NCBI RefSeq assembly: GCF_900683735.1
Contig: NZ_LR215979.1
Coordinates: 2,418,001 to 2,482,000, forward strand
Length of the DNA stretch: 64,000 nucleotides
Source: Fusobacterium ulcerans ATCC 49185
Lineage (GTDB): Bacteria; Fusobacteriota; Fusobacteriia; Fusobacteriales; Fusobacteriaceae
Direction of reading: 5' to 3'
Positions within the stretch are counted from its first letter, which is position 1. Every line of letters starts with the position of its first letter. The translations under genes and the position numbers were made by a program. The notes under the pieces were generated by a model. The model worked only from the letters and a program-made list of their open reading frames with translations. It did no database searches and was not told where the DNA came from. Of this stretch, positions 62,808 through 64,000 are shown in pieces.

Positions 62808-63776
62808 TTATTTTTTATAAAACTTTCTTAATATTTTATCTTGTCTTTCTATTTTATCTTCCAGTTCTGCTTTGGTTTTTGCAATCATTTCATATACAAG
62901 ATATTCAATAGGTAAAGATTCTATTATATCTATTACTCCTTTATTTTCAAAAGGATCATGATAATCTATAGAGTTAATGTGGATGTATATGTTATTCATA
63001 ACATCTTCTATATTCAATTCTTTATCCTTATGTTCTTTTACTGCCTGCTTCACATACTCTCCTGATAAAGAATAATTGAGATGTATTCCAAAAATATAAC
63101 TTTTGTACTCTCCAAGATTTTCTATATTCTGCTTTACATAAGCTACAGCTTCATCTGAATTTTTAATATCTCTATTATTGTTTATCATATGCCCAGTATC
63201 CAACATAAACCCTATATTTTTATATTTTACATTCTTTAAGATATATTCTACTTCTTTCTTATTGATAAGTTTTAATCCTGGCCACCATAAGTTTTCCAAT
63301 AAAAGTTTAAAAGTATATTCTTCATTAGCAAATAAATCATTTATCAATGACACAACGCTTTTTAAAACTTCTTCATCTGAATATTTGAAATCATAGGTCA
63401 TACTTTCTGTGACTTTTGAATTACAAGCATGAAGTACTACATACTCCACTTCTAATTTTTTTGCTGTTTTTAATTCTTTTTTATAATATTCAATTAATTC
63501 TTCCTTGCCGTTTTCTCCACCACATAAAGATTTAAAATATTTTTTATCCCTTAACTCTTCATATAGTGCATTTAAATCTTCATTGTATAGCTCCAGCCAA
63601 GATGGAAAGAAACGCATATGATAACCTTTAATATAATCTTTTAAATAAGTATTATCTACCTCTGTAAATTTTATTAATTCAAACCCATCAAACCCATATT
63701 TTGAAATATAATACAACATATCTTTTTCTATTTCATCACTGTTAAAAAAGTCTGTTCTGTTCAATAGCTTATACAT
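62808..63776 (-). CDS. TIM-barrel sugar-phosphate isomerase/epimerase-like protein (AP endonuclease 2 family)
   Basis: 322 residues from the ATG at 63776, which has an AAGGA site; a start 21 bases upstream is less likely. The xylose-isomerase-like barrel shows VEYVVLHACNSK, LLENLWWPG and IGFMLDTGHMINN, with the Glu/Asp/His expected to bind a divalent metal. The reaction cannot be read from the sequence. It follows the chelatase-like gene by about 25 bases. Confidence 0.78.
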   Translation of the reverse strand: MYKLLNRTDFFNSDEIEKDMLYYISKYGFDGFELIKFTEVDNTYLKDYIKGYHMRFFPSWLELYNEDLNALYEELRDKKYFKSLCGGENGKEELIEYYKKELKTAKKLEVEYVVLHACNSKVTESMTYDFKYSDEEVLKSVVSLINDLFANEEYTFKLLLENLWWPGLKLINKKEVEYILKNVKYKNIGFMLDTGHMINNNRDIKNSDEAVAYVKQNIENLGEYKSYIFGIHLNYSLSGEYVKQAVKEHKDKELNIEDVMNNIYIHINSIDYHDPFENKGVIDIIESLPIEYLVYEMIAKTKAELEDKIERQDKILRKFYKK

Positions 63777-63801
63777 TCTTATTCCTTTCCAATACACTCT
63801 T

Positions 63802-64000
63802 TCATATATTATCTTTTATAAGCTTTAGCATATCTTCACTTTTCAGATTTTCAAGTTTATAATAATCTGCTTTCATGGCTTCACTCAATGTCTTTGCCAT
63901 TTCAAGTTTTATAAACCCTTCTTCTGTATCTATTACTATGGCTCTTATTCCATCATTTTTTATTTTTTCAGCCATTTCAATACTCTCTTTCACTGGATCT
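63802..64000 (-). CDS. C-terminal end of a magnesium-chelatase subunit D-like VWA protein (cut by window edge)
   Basis: The frame is open through the right edge: DPVKESIEMAEKIKNDG leads into RAIVIDTEEGFIKL, MAKTLSEAMKADYYKLENL and the stop. This is typical of the last part of BchD/ChlD-type VWA domains. Such proteins act with an AAA+ BchI-type subunit to insert metals into tetrapyrroles. The visible GTG at 63993 is an internal codon, not the start. Confidence 0.7.
   Translation of the reverse strand, partial: DPVKESIEMAEKIKNDGIRAIVIDTEEGFIKLEMAKTLSEAMKADYYKLENLKSEDMLKLIKDNI

Overview
The window is AT-rich, compact, mostly minus-strand DNA from a Gram-negative anaerobe, almost certainly a Fusobacterium (my impression is the varium/ulcerans/mortiferum side of the genus). 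The main reasons are five FomA-family outer-membrane porins with the typical fusobacterial leader, a large type V autotransporter, FprA/rubredoxin oxygen-defence genes and a Tyt1-like NSS symporter. I saw no tRNA, rRNA or CRISPR array.

Layout. 1-12.6 kb is housekeeping: a NADH:rubredoxin-type reductase with three rubredoxin-like domains (cut by the left edge), a NUDIX-rfaE2-tsaE-tsaB operon, upp, rpmE, a viroplasmin/RNase H gene, a YwaF/TMEM164-like membrane protein, YigZ, a site-2 protease, ComEC, a GPH sugar symporter, tmcAL and coaX. 12.6-14.4 kb has a small secreted protein and an IS3-family element with an A6G frameshift site. 14.6-24.0 kb is the most unusual accessory region: five tandem FomA-like porins, each starting with the same 159-bp upstream block and the same N-terminal coding sequence. 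They are separated by insulated toxin-antitoxin-type genes: a zeta toxin with a 57-residue partner, two HepT-like HEPN proteins and one MntA-like nucleotidyltransferase. 24.1-27 kb is trkA-trkH. 27.1-32.6 kb holds a lone peptide-binding lipoprotein, a SWIM-SNF2 helicase and two small membrane proteins.

32.7-42.8 kb is a DUF4132 / MoxR ATPase / DUF5682 / VWA / SWIM operon with the gene order of the uncharacterised E. coli yehI-yehL-yehM-yehP-yehQ set, plus one extra small gene. 43.1-49.2 kb is a counterpart of the uncharacterised E. coli ynbABCD lipid operon, extended by a short-chain dehydrogenase and a patatin-like protein that has lost both catalytic residues. Two HU-like genes, a 177-bp inverted-repeat element and a 1050-residue autotransporter follow, with a possible small RNA divergent from the autotransporter.

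53.9-57.2 kb is a redox operon: an acyl-CoA dehydrogenase/EtfA/rubredoxin fusion plus flavodiiron protein FprA behind a near-consensus promoter. It can be read as an electron chain to oxygen. 57.4-64 kb holds nhaC (with a promoter, long leader and intrinsic terminator in front of the start codon, so a probable attenuator), the NSS symporter, proS, a NifX-like protein, a TIM-barrel isomerase-like gene and the tail of a magnesium-chelatase-like gene cut by the right edge. All calls come from reading sequence and motifs by eye; no database search was run.
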